Positions 1 to 9,592 of a stretch of DNA of 64,000 nt are shown here, one piece after another; the stretch's first letter is position 1; every line of letters begins with the position of its first letter. Source of the stretch: JAGGSN01 sp965603725 (lineage in GTDB: Bacteria; Zixibacteria; MSB-5A5; UBA10806; 4484-95); the NCBI GenBank assembly GCA_965603725.1, contig CBFDEC010000011.1, positions 1 to 64,000 on the forward strand, written 5' to 3'. The translations under genes were made by a program, and so were the position numbers. A model generated the notes under the pieces. That model did no database searches and was not told the origin of the DNA. It was given only the letters and a program-made list of their open reading frames with translations.

Positions 1-2
1 AC

Positions 3-452
3 GATGTTTTGTTCTCGCATGAGGATTATACGGATACAACCCAAACAGGCGTTGAAGTTACGCCGGGTGATGTTACATTATTGAACATTGAGATGGTATT
101 CTCTGGTTATGAATACCTCCCCGGCGACGTCAACATGGCTTTAGGTATCTGGCCGCCAACGGTTATCGGCGGGGATGTTACTTATCTTGTAGGCTACTTC
201 ATCGGCGGGGGTCAAGCGTCATGCCTGCTGGATGGTTTCTGGTGTTCCGCTGATATTAATGGCGACTGTACCATCATCGGCGGCGACGTAACTGCCCTGG
301 TGGCTTACTTCATTGCTGGCGGCGCTTTAGTGCCCTGCCCTGATTATGAGCCGCTCTGGCCTCCTCTTCCTGAAGAAGCTCCTGCGGGCTGGCCGAACTG
401 CGATGTGCCTGTGATAAACAGCAGGCTTATTCCGACTGGTTCGGTTAAATAA
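3..452 (+). CDS. C-terminal part of a secreted protein with dockerin-like repeats (5' end outside window)
   Basis: The reading frame is open to the left edge, so only the last ~149 residues are visible. It holds two copies of a dockerin-like unit: a 'GDVN...IGGDVTYLVGYFIGG' type copy and an 'ADINGDCTIIGGDVTALVAYFIAGG' type copy. These have the Asp/Asn-rich calcium-loop pattern followed by a short helix seen in type I dockerin repeats. In several uncultured phyla such repeats sit at the C-terminus of exported proteins and probably act as calcium-binding attachment or assembly modules. The catalytic or adhesive part would be upstream. After the second repeat comes a Pro-rich tail. A strong terminator follows 25 bp after the stop. 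Function beyond export and Ca2+ binding cannot be told. Confidence 0.75.
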   Translation, partial: DVLFSHEDYTDTTQTGVEVTPGDVTLLNIEMVFSGYEYLPGDVNMALGIWPPTVIGGDVTYLVGYFIGGGQASCLLDGFWCSADINGDCTIIGGDVTALVAYFIAGGALVPCPDYEPLWPPLPEEAPAGWPNCDVPVINSRLIPTGSVK

Positions 453-477
453 AAGTATTGCAAACACAGCAACTATA

Positions 478-505
478 GGCGATCTTTCGGGATCGCCTTT
501 TTTTT
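478..505 (+). terminator. Rho-independent terminator
   Basis: A perfect 7-bp stem GGCGATC/GATCGCC (478-484 and 491-497) with a 6-nt loop is followed directly by eight T residues. It ends the dockerin-like gene. Confidence 0.9.
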
Positions 506-957
506 ATTCAATTTAATCGAGGGGCTGAACTTTTAGCAGGAATTTTAACCCGGGGGGCTGTATTCTGTTGATTTAAAATAAGTTTCAAAATGGGTCAGGA
601 TAGTATAAACGGTTCTCATTAGCAAACCGGGTTTGGATTCCTCATAGCTCTGTAAGCAATATCTTTCATTATAATAGTTTCACTTTTTAACATTTGTGTA
701 TGTTTATGGTTCTGAATCGGCGTTTTCAGCTTCATCAAAGTCTGTTGTTTTTAAGTGGAATGAAAATATACCGATAAACTATTTTGTAAAGCATGAAATG
801 AGATTTCAAGGAAATCGACTGAATTTGTGATAAATAATCTGGAGTAAAATAATGATTCTTCCAGAAACTATCGCAAATAAGTGAATGGACAATAAGCTAT
901 TATCATATCAAAAATCTTAATCAAATATTTTGCTAAATAAAATGGGCAAATAAAGAA
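506..957. other. Intergenic stretch, no gene seen
   Basis: About 450 bp between the terminator and the histidine kinase. I see no credible reading frame, RNA gene or strong repeat. It is AT-rich toward its 3' end and presumably carries the kinase promoter, but no clear -35/-10 pair stands out. Confidence 0.5.
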
Positions 958-3012
958 ATGAAGCGATATTTAAAAATATTTTCAGAAGGCTGGTTTTCTA
1001 CAATAAGAACCAGGCTTGCGGCAGTCATCACATTTTTTATTTTCATGATTTCAATATTTATTTTCGCCTTTTTCCCCGCTCATCAGGAAAAGCTGGCTAT
1101 CAAGTCAATTGATAATAAGGCACATAGTATCACTCAAATGATTGCCTATAGTTTGAGTATGGCGCTATCATTTAGTAATCATGAAGCTGTTGAAGATATT
1201 ATCGAAAGCGCCAAACAGAATAAAGATCTTGTCTATTTAATTTTACTTGATAATTCGGGCAATGTATTTACAGCGTTCAATAAAGACATTGCTGAAAATG
1301 CGAATTATATGTCAACCCATCACTTTAATCACTTCTCAGATGATCGTATGATATATTGTACAGTCTCGTCCATAATATCTGAAGGGCATGAAATCGGTGA
1401 ACTTTATATGGGGCTCTCATTAGAAGAAATTAATGCGCAGGTATCTAAAACAAAAACGACTATAGCCCTTGTCAGTTTAGTGGTTTTGATCCTGGGAATG
1501 TTAGCTGCGATTGGTCTCAGTACTTTAATTACCAGACCTTTAAGTCGAATTATTGAAACTGTTCAGCGAATTGCCAGAGGAGATTTAACGCAAAGGGCTT
1601 CAATTTCCTCCAACGATGAAGTAGGCAACCTGGCAAAATCGCTAAATACGATGGTCGATAATTTGGAATCTGCCCAACAGGAATTGGCAGAATTAAACCG
1701 AGTGCTTGAGGAACGCGTAAAAACAAGCGCTCAAGAGGTAAAGGAAGAAATCATTGTGCGGAGACGGGCTGAGAAGGCGCTACGATTAACACAATTTTCC
1801 GTAGATCATGCCGCTGATTTGCTGTTCTGGATCGGGCCGGATGCGCGATTTTCGTATGTGAACGAAACAGCCTGCCATATTCTTGGTTATTCTCGTGATG
1901 AATTGCTTTCTATGACTGTTTATGATATCAATTCAGATTTTTCAGAAGAAGACTGGTTAAAGCAGTGGGAAGAGGTCAAACAACGCGGTTCATTTACACT
2001 TGATTCCTATCACAAAACTAAGGAAGGCGGAGTCTTTCCGGTTGAGGTCACGCTCAATTACATCGAATTCGAGGGCAAACAGTACATTTGTGCCTTCGCA
2101 CGGGATATTGCCGAACGAAAAAAAGCCGAGGAGGAATTAATATCTTTTGCCGCAAAATTAGAAAAAAGTAACCGTGAATTACAGGATTTTGCCTATGTAG
2201 CCTCGCATGATTTGCAGGAACCGTTAAGAAAGGTTCAGGCATTTGGCGATCGCCTCAAGGCTGTATGTGCTGATGAGCTTTCAGAAAGAGGTCGCGACTA
2301 TCTTAATCGGATGCAATCCGCCGCAGAGAGAATGCAGATTTTAATTAAAGACCTTTTAACTTTTTCTCGGGTTACGTCCAAAGCTCAACCTTTTACTTCT
2401 GTCGATCTCCATAAAATAGCTAAAGAGGTATTATCCGATCTGGAAGTGGCCATCGAACAACTCAACGGACAGGTTGAATTATCCGAATTACCGGTTGTTG
2501 ATGCCGATCCATTGCAGGTGCGGCAACTTTTACAGAATTTAATCAGCAACGCATTGAAGTTTCACAAGAAAGACGAAGCGCCGATAATTAAGATCTACAG
2601 CGAGATTATAAAGGAAAAACGACTAAATATGTATATAAATTTCCCGGGTGAAAAGTTATGCCGTCTTGTTGTGGAGGATAACGGAATTGGCTTTGATGAG
2701 AAATATTGTGACAAGATATTTACTGTGTTCCAAAGATTGCATGGTCGGAGCGAGTACGAAGGAACCGGAGTTGGACTGGCGGTCTGCCGTAAAATAGTCG
2801 AGCGCCATAGCGGTACTATCACAGCGAAAAGCAAACCAGGGCGGGGGGCTAAGTTTTTTGTCACGATTCCTTTAGAACAACACAAAGAAGAGAAAGGTGA
2901 GGGAAAGAAAAGTTATGATAAAAAACATCATGAAACTGACAAAATTGAGCAACAATCAACTACAACAAAGAACATGGGCGATGAGCAAAGTTTTATGGTA
3001 CCGTGCCCATAG
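958..3012 (+). CDS. Membrane sensor histidine kinase (HAMP-PAS-HisKA-HATPase)
   Basis: A 684-residue inner-membrane kinase. A transmembrane segment at about 19-40 and another at about 168-192 bracket a ~125-residue periplasmic sensor domain. A HAMP linker (192-245) leads into coiled coil, then a PAS domain (about 272-390). The kinase core has the H-box 'FAYVASHDLQEPLRK' with phospho-acceptor His417, an N-box 'NLISNALKF' and G-boxes 'VEDNGIGFDE' and 'GTGVGLAVCRKI'. The H-box type resembles phytochrome-like kinases, which usually signal to stand-alone CheY/Rcp1-like regulators, and one follows 41 bp downstream. The last ~40 residues are a charged, low-complexity tail beyond the catalytic domain. 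The signal sensed is unknown. Confidence 0.92.
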   Translation: MKRYLKIFSEGWFSTIRTRLAAVITFFIFMISIFIFAFFPAHQEKLAIKSIDNKAHSITQMIAYSLSMALSFSNHEAVEDIIESAKQNKDLVYLILLDNSGNVFTAFNKDIAENANYMSTHHFNHFSDDRMIYCTVSSIISEGHEIGELYMGLSLEEINAQVSKTKTTIALVSLVVLILGMLAAIGLSTLITRPLSRIIETVQRIARGDLTQRASISSNDEVGNLAKSLNTMVDNLESAQQELAELNRVLEERVKTSAQEVKEEIIVRRRAEKALRLTQFSVDHAADLLFWIGPDARFSYVNETACHILGYSRDELLSMTVYDINSDFSEEDWLKQWEEVKQRGSFTLDSYHKTKEGGVFPVEVTLNYIEFEGKQYICAFARDIAERKKAEEELISFAAKLEKSNRELQDFAYVASHDLQEPLRKVQAFGDRLKAVCADELSERGRDYLNRMQSAAERMQILIKDLLTFSRVTSKAQPFTSVDLHKIAKEVLSDLEVAIEQLNGQVELSELPVVDADPLQVRQLLQNLISNALKFHKKDEAPIIKIYSEIIKEKRLNMYINFPGEKLCRLVVEDNGIGFDEKYCDKIFTVFQRLHGRSEYEGTGVGLAVCRKIVERHSGTITAKSKPGRGAKFFVTIPLEQHKEEKGEGKKSYDKKHHETDKIEQQSTTTKNMGDEQSFMVPCP

Positions 3013-3053
3013 AATATAATTATGGCAGCAGAAAAATAAAGGAGCGATATTAA

Positions 3054-3551
3054 ATGAAAAATCACAAAAAGACAATTACAATTCTACTGGCGGAGGATGA
3101 TCCGGATGATCGCTTTATAGTTGCTGAAGCGTTTGAGGAAAGTCGCCTGGCAAACAAATTGCATATCGCTGAGGATGGCGAAGAGTTGATGGATTACCTG
3201 AATTGCCGGGGAAAATACGCCAGCATGAAAAACTGGTCATTGCCGGGGCTTATCCTGCTTGACTTGAATATGCCCAGGAAAGACGGCCGTGAAGCGTTAA
3301 AAGAGATAAAAGCAGATTCAAGGTTTAGAAGAATTCCAATCGTAATATTAACCACCTCGAAAGCCGAGGAGGATATCGTCCGATCTTATGATCTTGGCGT
3401 GAACTCATTTATCACCAAACCGGTATCCTTTGAATCTTTAGTGGAGATAATGAAAATTTTAAAAAAATACTGGTTTGAAATCGTTGAACTGCCTCATGAA
3501 GGAGATAGAAAATTACATGGACAGCAAACTCATCCGAGTGCTGTTAGTTGA
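3054..3551 (+). CDS. Single-domain response regulator, Rcp1/CheY-like
   Basis: A 165-residue receiver domain without an output domain. It shows the acidic pair 'AEDDPDD', phospho-acceptor Asp70 in 'ILLDLNMPRKDG', the Thr switch region 'ILTTS' and the Lys of 'ITKPV'. The Rcp1-like inserts around 'NCRGKYAS' match regulators that partner phytochrome-type kinases like the gene upstream. AAGGAG lies in front of the start. Its 3' end overlaps the next gene by 35 bp, so it is translated with the hybrid kinase. It probably relays phosphate within this three-gene set. Confidence 0.92.
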   Translation: MKNHKKTITILLAEDDPDDRFIVAEAFEESRLANKLHIAEDGEELMDYLNCRGKYASMKNWSLPGLILLDLNMPRKDGREALKEIKADSRFRRIPIVILTTSKAEEDIVRSYDLGVNSFITKPVSFESLVEIMKILKKYWFEIVELPHEGDRKLHGQQTHPSAVS

Positions 3552-5829
3552 TGATGATGAAGATGATTATCTTTTAACCAGTGATTTGTTCTCAGAAATT
3601 AAGAGAGCAAGTTATAAGGTAGATTGGGCGTCAACTTATGAGGAAGCCCTTAAGATAATCGGTCGCAACCATCATGATATCTGTCTTATCGACTATCGCC
3701 TCGGGCAATTCAGCGGACTCGACCTGATAAAAAATGCTTTGAAAAGCGGTTTCAAAGCGCCAATGATTTTATTGACCGGACAAGGCGACTCCGAAGTTGA
3801 TATCGAGGCTATGCAGGCAGGTGCGATGGATTATCTGGTGAAAGGTCAACTTGATGCGCCATTGCTTGAACGTTCTATTCGTTACGCCATCAATCGTAAA
3901 CATGCAGAGGAGGAATTACGCGCCTCCGAAAAGAGATTCAAAGATATTGCATTCAGCAGTTCGGACTGGATATGGGAGGTTGATATTGATGGCGTATATA
4001 CTTATGCCAGTGGAAATGTAGTAGATGTTGTTGGATACAAACCCGAGGAGCTTCTGGGCAAAACGCCGTTTGATCTGATGACTGAAGAACAAGCGGAAAG
4101 GATTAAAGAAGCTTTTGTCGAAATAGCTTTGAAAAAAGGCAACATCGTTGATCTTGTTAATTGGAACATACATAAGGACGGTCGCCCGGTATGTCTCCAG
4201 AGAAATGGCGTCCCCATTTTAGATGATGACGGTAATATAATTGGATATCGAGGTATAGACAAAGATATCACCGAACGCAAGCAGACTGAAGAATTGATTC
4301 GTCGATCGGAAGAAAAATATCGAAACCTGGTAGAGAACATTTCTGATGGAGTAATAACTGCTGATCTAAATGAGATAATATTATTTGCTAATAAGATCTC
4401 CTGCGAAATATTGGGGTATACCATAAATGAGCTGGTAGGTATGAACTTTAAAGAGATCGTAATTAAAGAGGATCAAGAAAAAATCGACAGGGGAACTCAA
4501 AAACGGAAAAATAAAGAACACAGCAAGTATGAAATTACCGTTATAAGAAAAGATGGGCAACTGCGTCAGATATTTGTCTCAGCGACGGCGCTGCTTGGCG
4601 ATGATGAAAATGTATATGGAACAGTCGGAATATTCACAGATATTACGGATCTTAAGAAGGCAGAGAAAGAAAGGCAGGAACTAAGAGAAAAACTTATTCG
4701 CGCCCAGAGGATGGAATCCATAGGAGTCCTCGCCGGCGGTGTGGCTCATGATTTAAACAACATACTCGGACCGCTGGTAGCCTACCCGGAAATGATTAAA
4801 ATTAAGCTGCCCGAGGACAGCCTGATTAGAAATGATATTTCAAAAATCGAGAAGTCTGCACAACGAGCCTCCGAAGTCGTTCAGGACCTTCTTACTATGG
4901 CCAGAAGGGGGCGCTACGAGATGGTGCCTCTGGATCTAAAAGATTTGATTGAGTCGTACATGCAGTCGCCTGATTTCTTGAACCTGAAATCCAAACATGC
5001 CAAGGTGAATATTCAAATGGAATTAGATAAAGCTCTTCCCAAAGCGCATGGTTCAGCCCCGCATCTTTCCAAGGTAATAATGAACCTGGTTATTAACGCT
5101 CTGGAGGCGATGCCGCAGGGCGGCAATCTGACAATCAGGTCAGAGCATAGATATATAGAGAAGTTGATGGGGGGGTTCGATAATATAGATGCAGGTGAAT
5201 ATATTGTTGTGACTGTCAGCGATACCGGTCTTGGCATTGAGGAGAAATACTTCAAGCATCTTTTCGAGCCTTTCTATACAAAGAAAGCAATGGGTATAAG
5301 CGGCAGCGGTCTGGGGCTGGCAATAGTCTATGGTGTGATAAAGGATCATAATGGCTACATCGATGTTCAGAGTAAACTTAATCAGGGGACCGATTTTATA
5401 GTTTATCTGCCGGTTATAGACATCGACTTTGCCGAGGAAAAAGAGGTAGTGGTGGATATCCGGGGAAGTGAAAAGATACTGGTTGTTGACGATATTCAGG
5501 AGCAGAGAGAATTAGCTGCGACTTTACTTTCCAGCCTGGGTTATAAAGTTGAGATAGCTCCCGAGGGCAAATCAGCGGTGGAATATCTTAAGGATAACCG
5601 AACTGATGTTGTGATACTGGATATGATAATGGAGGAGGGATTTGACGGGCTTGACACATATAAGGAGATCATAAAAAGCTATCCGGGGCAGAAGGCCATA
5701 ATCGCCAGCGGCTTTTCGGAGACAGACCGGGTTAAAGAGGCGGAAAAGCTCGGCGTGGGCAAGTATGTGAGAAAACCTTACACCATGCAGCAACTGGGTA
5801 AAGCCATTAGAGAAGTATTGACCACATAA
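3517..5829 (+). CDS. Soluble hybrid kinase REC-PAS-PAS-HisKA-HATPase-REC
   Basis: A 770-residue cytoplasmic hybrid kinase. An N-terminal receiver (1-125, Asp59 in 'CLIDYRLG') is followed by two PAS domains (about 145-262 and 270-385), a HisKA domain with His411 in 'GGVAHDLNNILGP', a HATPase domain and a second receiver (about 650-770, Asp702 in 'VILDMIMEEGFDG'). I chose ATG 3517 because GGAG at 3501 fits it and the receiver begins at once. An in-frame ATG at 3475 lies within the previous gene and has no ribosome site. No membrane segment is seen. The two receivers suggest it takes phosphate from the upstream kinase and passes it on. No DNA-binding output is encoded beside it. Confidence 0.9.
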   Translation: MDSKLIRVLLVDDDEDDYLLTSDLFSEIKRASYKVDWASTYEEALKIIGRNHHDICLIDYRLGQFSGLDLIKNALKSGFKAPMILLTGQGDSEVDIEAMQAGAMDYLVKGQLDAPLLERSIRYAINRKHAEEELRASEKRFKDIAFSSSDWIWEVDIDGVYTYASGNVVDVVGYKPEELLGKTPFDLMTEEQAERIKEAFVEIALKKGNIVDLVNWNIHKDGRPVCLQRNGVPILDDDGNIIGYRGIDKDITERKQTEELIRRSEEKYRNLVENISDGVITADLNEIILFANKISCEILGYTINELVGMNFKEIVIKEDQEKIDRGTQKRKNKEHSKYEITVIRKDGQLRQIFVSATALLGDDENVYGTVGIFTDITDLKKAEKERQELREKLIRAQRMESIGVLAGGVAHDLNNILGPLVAYPEMIKIKLPEDSLIRNDISKIEKSAQRASEVVQDLLTMARRGRYEMVPLDLKDLIESYMQSPDFLNLKSKHAKVNIQMELDKALPKAHGSAPHLSKVIMNLVINALEAMPQGGNLTIRSEHRYIEKLMGGFDNIDAGEYIVVTVSDTGLGIEEKYFKHLFEPFYTKKAMGISGSGLGLAIVYGVIKDHNGYIDVQSKLNQGTDFIVYLPVIDIDFAEEKEVVVDIRGSEKILVVDDIQEQRELAATLLSSLGYKVEIAPEGKSAVEYLKDNRTDVVILDMIMEEGFDGLDTYKEIIKSYPGQKAIIASGFSETDRVKEAEKLGVGKYVRKPYTMQQLGKAIREVLTT

Positions 5830-6043
5830 CGTCCGACTTAATATATTTTAACACGCTTTCAATTTATGTAGTTTTCATATTTGAAACATACTTTTTCAAC
5901 TTTCACCAATCGTTTTATGTTATATACATTATCTGATGGCTTAAAGGGTCGTTTAATCTCATTCGGCAGCATGCAAAATAGGCTTGAATAAAATGAATTT
6001 TTATGCCGGAAAAGTGTAAAATCTATGGAAGGAGACGACTGTT

Positions 6044-6250
6044 GTGAAGTTAATTAGCTATTTCAATAATAGGGTGAGAATGCTCACCATCTTCGATATC
6101 AAATTGATTCAGTGGGCAGCCATATTTGTCGCTCTGATTACAGCAAAGATTTTTCCCCGTATAATGGATATCAGCATCTTGTGGTTTGTTGCCCTGTTTG
6201 TAATGAGTCTTATACGACCGATGTATGTGTTTATCATTAAGAAGGAGTAG
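6044..6250 (+). CDS. Small conserved-looking membrane protein
   Basis: A 68-residue protein with a short amphipathic N-terminus, two hydrophobic segments (about 21-37 and 43-62) and a basic C-terminus ending KKE. The start is GTG with AAGGAGACGACT just upstream, a strong ribosome site. The pattern ('MLTIFDIK' then two membrane helices) resembles short hypothetical membrane proteins of FCB-group bacteria, but I cannot name a family or function. Confidence 0.65.
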   Translation: MKLISYFNNRVRMLTIFDIKLIQWAAIFVALITAKIFPRIMDISILWFVALFVMSLIRPMYVFIIKKE

Positions 6251-6327
6251 TAATAGAATCGCTTATCAGAAAATGAATAATAGCAATTCTATATTTTATT
6301 AGAAATCGCCTGGCTTCATGATTTGAA

Positions 6328-6792
6328 CTAATCTATTTTACCTATAACATTTTTTAATTTCTCTATCATATCCTTATAATGGCTTCCCTGCCAGTAGATA
6401 CGTTTGCAGGAGGGACATCTTTTAAAACGGTCATGAGTCTTGATGATATATGGAAACACTTCGTCTTTGATATCATCACCGGCGACCTCATCGCAAATTA
6501 CATTGCATTCAAGACAACGTGTGAACAGGCTGCTCTTGTTGATTTCCAGGCCAAAGCGTTCGATGACTGTTTTCAATTGCTGTTCCGGCGAATCGGTCTC
6601 AATAAGCAGGCATATTTCCGGTTCAATTCGTCTGGCCAATCGGGTGTCACGTGTCAGCGCCAACCGGTCTTGTTTGAGCATCACCGCCAGCAGTTCGGCA
6701 TCGTTTAGGGGGCTTTTGAAAAAGGTGTCATATCCCAGCATCCGCAGGTATCGAGCCAGTTTGCCAAGGTTGTCATCGCAAAGAAATCGCAT
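6328..6792 (-). CDS. Mut7-C RNase domain protein with zinc ribbon
   Basis: A 154-residue protein. The N-terminal ~80 residues are a PIN-like Mut7-C nuclease domain, recognisable by 'FLCDDNLGKLARYLRMLGYD' and 'ALTRDTRLARR', with acidic residues that would bind metal. The C-terminal half is a zinc ribbon with Cys pairs 'CLEC' and 'CPSC' and the family-typical 'RCPSCKRIYWQGSHYKDM'. Family knowledge (PF01927) predicts ribonuclease activity; physiological substrates are not established. It stands alone, on the opposite strand to its neighbours, just upstream of tRNA-Ser. Confidence 0.92.
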   Translation of the reverse strand: MRFLCDDNLGKLARYLRMLGYDTFFKSPLNDAELLAVMLKQDRLALTRDTRLARRIEPEICLLIETDSPEQQLKTVIERFGLEINKSSLFTRCLECNVICDEVAGDDIKDEVFPYIIKTHDRFKRCPSCKRIYWQGSHYKDMIEKLKNVIGKID

Positions 6793-6959
6793 ATAAATAA
6801 AGTAGGGAGATAATAATTATAGGTCAAGGCCAATATAGAACGCTATGAGTTGCCAGGTATTGCTTGATAATGATAGTAATAGGACATTCGGCAAAATAAT
6901 ACAGGCGTTGATATTAAATTCAGTTGCAATGACTTGCCTGTATTTGTTTGAAAAAGTAT

Positions 6960-6988
6960 TTGTATCTAAATACCGATATAATTATAAT
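6960..6988 (+). promoter_or_regulatory. Sigma-70-type promoter of tRNA-Ser
   Basis: TTGTAT (6960-6965), a 17-nt spacer and a perfect TATAAT (6983-6988). The expected start point lies a few bases before the tRNA 5' end at 6999. Confidence 0.7.
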
Positions 6989-6998
6989 GATTCTCTAT

Positions 6999-7085
6999 GG
7001 AGAGGTGGCCGAGCGGCTGAAGGCAGCTGCCTGCTAAGCAGTTAACGGGGCAACTCGTTCCGGGGTTCGAATCCCTGCCTCTCCG
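6999..7085 (+). tRNA. tRNA-Ser(GCT)
   Basis: An 87-nt class II tRNA. Acceptor stem GGAGAGG/CCTCTCC with discriminator G; anticodon stem GCTGC/GCAGT with loop CTGCTAA, anticodon GCT at 7033-7035 (Ser, AGY codons); a long variable arm as expected for Ser; T-arm with GGTTCGAATCC. CCA is not encoded. Its 3' 62 nt are repeated at 9593-9654, so the gene is also the boundary of a small island. Confidence 0.97.
7024..7085 (+). repeat. att-like direct repeat, tRNA-side copy
   Basis: The 3' part of tRNA-Ser, from the anticodon arm through the acceptor end; 60 of 62 positions match the copy at 9593. Confidence 0.85.
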
Positions 7086-7141
7086 ATTGATTGCCTAAGA
7101 GTTAAGGTACACAAAAAAGTTAAAAAAGGAGGATACCAACA

Positions 7142-9391
7142 ATGAATGTAACAAAATCACAACCACCTCATCCTTTTAACGCAGGCATGCCAATAGAATT
7201 CCCCGACCAAGACAAACTCGGCAGAAATAAATTTGCCGAAAATATTGCCAATAAAATTATTGCATACGATGATACTGATCCCATAGTAATTGGGATTTAT
7301 GGGGATTGGGGTTTTGGCAAAACCTCGGTACTCAACCTTGTGAAACATTACTTGCAACCTAAAGGAAGTAATAACCTGATATTAATTGATTTTAACCCGT
7401 GGCTATATTCGAATACTGAACAACCAATCGGTCACTTTTTCAGCAAAATCGGCAAGACCATTGGGCTTAAAGACAAAAGTGAGCAAGCTCGAAAAAGTGC
7501 CGCATTTTTTGAGGAATTATCAAATTATTGCGGAGTAATTACTGCAATCATTCCCATTTCGCTTATGAGGATTTTGTGGACCGTTCTTTGCCTAATTATT
7601 TCTATAACCACACTTTCTTATAGCCCAATACTAAAATTATTTTCAATACCCTTAATAGTAATTGCATTACTTAGCGGCTTGGCGGTTTGGTCAAAGCGAG
7701 TTACGGATGCATTTAAAAATTATTATGTGAATAGGATGAGACGAAAACAGAGAACCTTAGAAGAAATTAGAAGCGACCTTGAAGATGAACTTAAAGATAT
7801 TGCTGAGAAAATTGTAGTATTTATTGACGACATTGACAGACTAACTTTACACGAAATAAGGCTGATGTTTCAAGCGATAAAATGTATTTGCGACCTTCCA
7901 AAAATGATTTTTGTAGTTGCCTTTGATGAGAATCAGATGGCAAAATCGCTGGAGGATAGAGGTTTTTCTGGAAGCGATTATTTAGAGAAAATAGTATCCC
8001 ATCCAATTCCCATATCGATGCCCGATAGAAACAAACTACAAGAATACCTTGGTAAGGAATTGAATAAGGTGTTGGCATTTTATTCTGATAAACGTTGGGA
8101 TTCAGAAAGATGGCGTTCTGTTTATTTAAGCGGCTTTTCAGAAATTTATCTTAGGTATAATAACCCGAGGAAAATAATTAGGTCAATAACCGAATTATTA
8201 TTAAATGTAGAAATCGTCAATCTTGAAGTAAATCCCATAGATTATATATGTATTGAAACTATCAAGGTGTTTTATCCAGAACTATATAGGCTTATTTATT
8301 TAAACAAAATGATTTTTTTGGGTAATGAAACTGAAACAATATCAGCAATGACGGATGACCTTTCCGGCAAGACCAAAGATAAAAAGATTGTAGATGAATT
8401 GGAAAACATAATCGATGCTCCTGTAAAAGAGCTTTTACAAGAAATATTTCCAGCATTTAATCCTGATTTGCCAAATGAACCAAAAAACGTCGGAAGTAAT
8501 TCGGAGTGGCATAACACCCAAAGAATATGTTCAAGGTATTACTTCAATAATTATTTTCTTCTCGGCCTCTCTTCCGGTCAAATATCACAGGTAATATTTG
8601 ATGATTTTGTCGAAAATAAGCATACAACGGAAGGTTTTGAAGAAATATTGAATAATGCAATAAAAACAGAGACTTTCATTGATTTGGTTACACGTCTTCC
8701 TAATAGGATAGAAGAAATAAACTATAGTGGTATTAACAATATGACTATGGTGCTTTTCAATATTTCAAGCCAATTCAGTCGTAAAGATGCCATTGGCCTG
8801 GATAATATACCTGGTCATTTATTCGAAATCACCAAGCGACTTTTGTCTCGATTGGGTCCAGATACTGCTATTAATACTTTATCCACCTGCATTCGTTCTT
8901 CTTCTGGTATTTATCTTTCATCATACTTTGTTGCCATTATTGAGTCTGATATCAAAAAGGGTGAAACTAAAAATTTGATTATATCTCCGGAATACATAGA
9001 TTCATTAAAAAGGGCATGTGTTGATAAATATGAAGCATCATTCAAGGACGACACATTTGCCCAATGCAAAGACCTTGCTTATCCTTTGGGAAAATGGAAG
9101 AAGTGGGCAAGTGAACTTGGAAGGGATACATTTATCTCATTATTTATTGAGAAATTGAGTGAGCGAAGGCTAGTTGGCTTATTGGGTGAATTCATATATC
9201 CAAGGCAATTTGACGAAAAATCGTTCGATATTGATTCCCTTGCATTAATCGCCGACCCCCTGAAAATTGAAAACAGAATCATTAGCATTGATAGATCACA
9301 ATACAACGATGACGAGCTTGAAACAATCGATATGTTCCGGGCAGCTTTTCATAATATGCGAAATAGACAGATCAATCTTAATAATCAGTAG
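7142..9391 (+). CDS. KAP-family P-loop NTPase, membrane-anchored
   Basis: A 749-residue protein with a Walker A motif 'GDWGFGKTS' (54-62), two adjacent membrane segments inserted in the P-loop domain (about 138-182), and Walker B 'VFIDDIDRL' (about 226). Both the inserted transmembrane pair and the DDIDR Walker B are hallmarks of the KAP family (PF07693; Kidins220/ARMS, PifA). The C-terminal ~400 residues are helical and unassigned. PifA of the F plasmid excludes phage T7, and KAP genes are often found on mobile DNA and in defence islands, so an anti-phage role is a reasonable inference, not shown here. AAGGAGG precedes the ATG. It is the only cargo of the tRNA-Ser-bounded island and has an AT-rich codon choice. 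Confidence 0.88.
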   Translation: MNVTKSQPPHPFNAGMPIEFPDQDKLGRNKFAENIANKIIAYDDTDPIVIGIYGDWGFGKTSVLNLVKHYLQPKGSNNLILIDFNPWLYSNTEQPIGHFFSKIGKTIGLKDKSEQARKSAAFFEELSNYCGVITAIIPISLMRILWTVLCLIISITTLSYSPILKLFSIPLIVIALLSGLAVWSKRVTDAFKNYYVNRMRRKQRTLEEIRSDLEDELKDIAEKIVVFIDDIDRLTLHEIRLMFQAIKCICDLPKMIFVVAFDENQMAKSLEDRGFSGSDYLEKIVSHPIPISMPDRNKLQEYLGKELNKVLAFYSDKRWDSERWRSVYLSGFSEIYLRYNNPRKIIRSITELLLNVEIVNLEVNPIDYICIETIKVFYPELYRLIYLNKMIFLGNETETISAMTDDLSGKTKDKKIVDELENIIDAPVKELLQEIFPAFNPDLPNEPKNVGSNSEWHNTQRICSRYYFNNYFLLGLSSGQISQVIFDDFVENKHTTEGFEEILNNAIKTETFIDLVTRLPNRIEEINYSGINNMTMVLFNISSQFSRKDAIGLDNIPGHLFEITKRLLSRLGPDTAINTLSTCIRSSSGIYLSSYFVAIIESDIKKGETKNLIISPEYIDSLKRACVDKYEASFKDDTFAQCKDLAYPLGKWKKWASELGRDTFISLFIEKLSERRLVGLLGEFIYPRQFDEKSFDIDSLALIADPLKIENRIISIDRSQYNDDELETIDMFRAAFHNMRNRQINLNNQ

Positions 9392-9592
9392 GACTGTATT
9401 AGTATTACGTTATTTGTTTCACCCTTTCGCTAACGCGGAATCATTGGATTTGAGCTAAACATCTCTATGTTTACTTAAGTATAATAATATTTCTATAGCG
9501 TAGCAAAGGATTTATTTAAGCACAAAAACGACCGTTCAAATTTCCTTCAGCAGCCTTTACAGATAAGGGATTTTTGACCTAAGTGGGTAGTG

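Noticed and set aside
6379..6796. Two plus-strand reading frames of 109 and 118 codons
   Set aside because: They lie opposite the Mut7-C gene, whose motifs and zinc ribbon are clear; the plus-strand translations show no domain.
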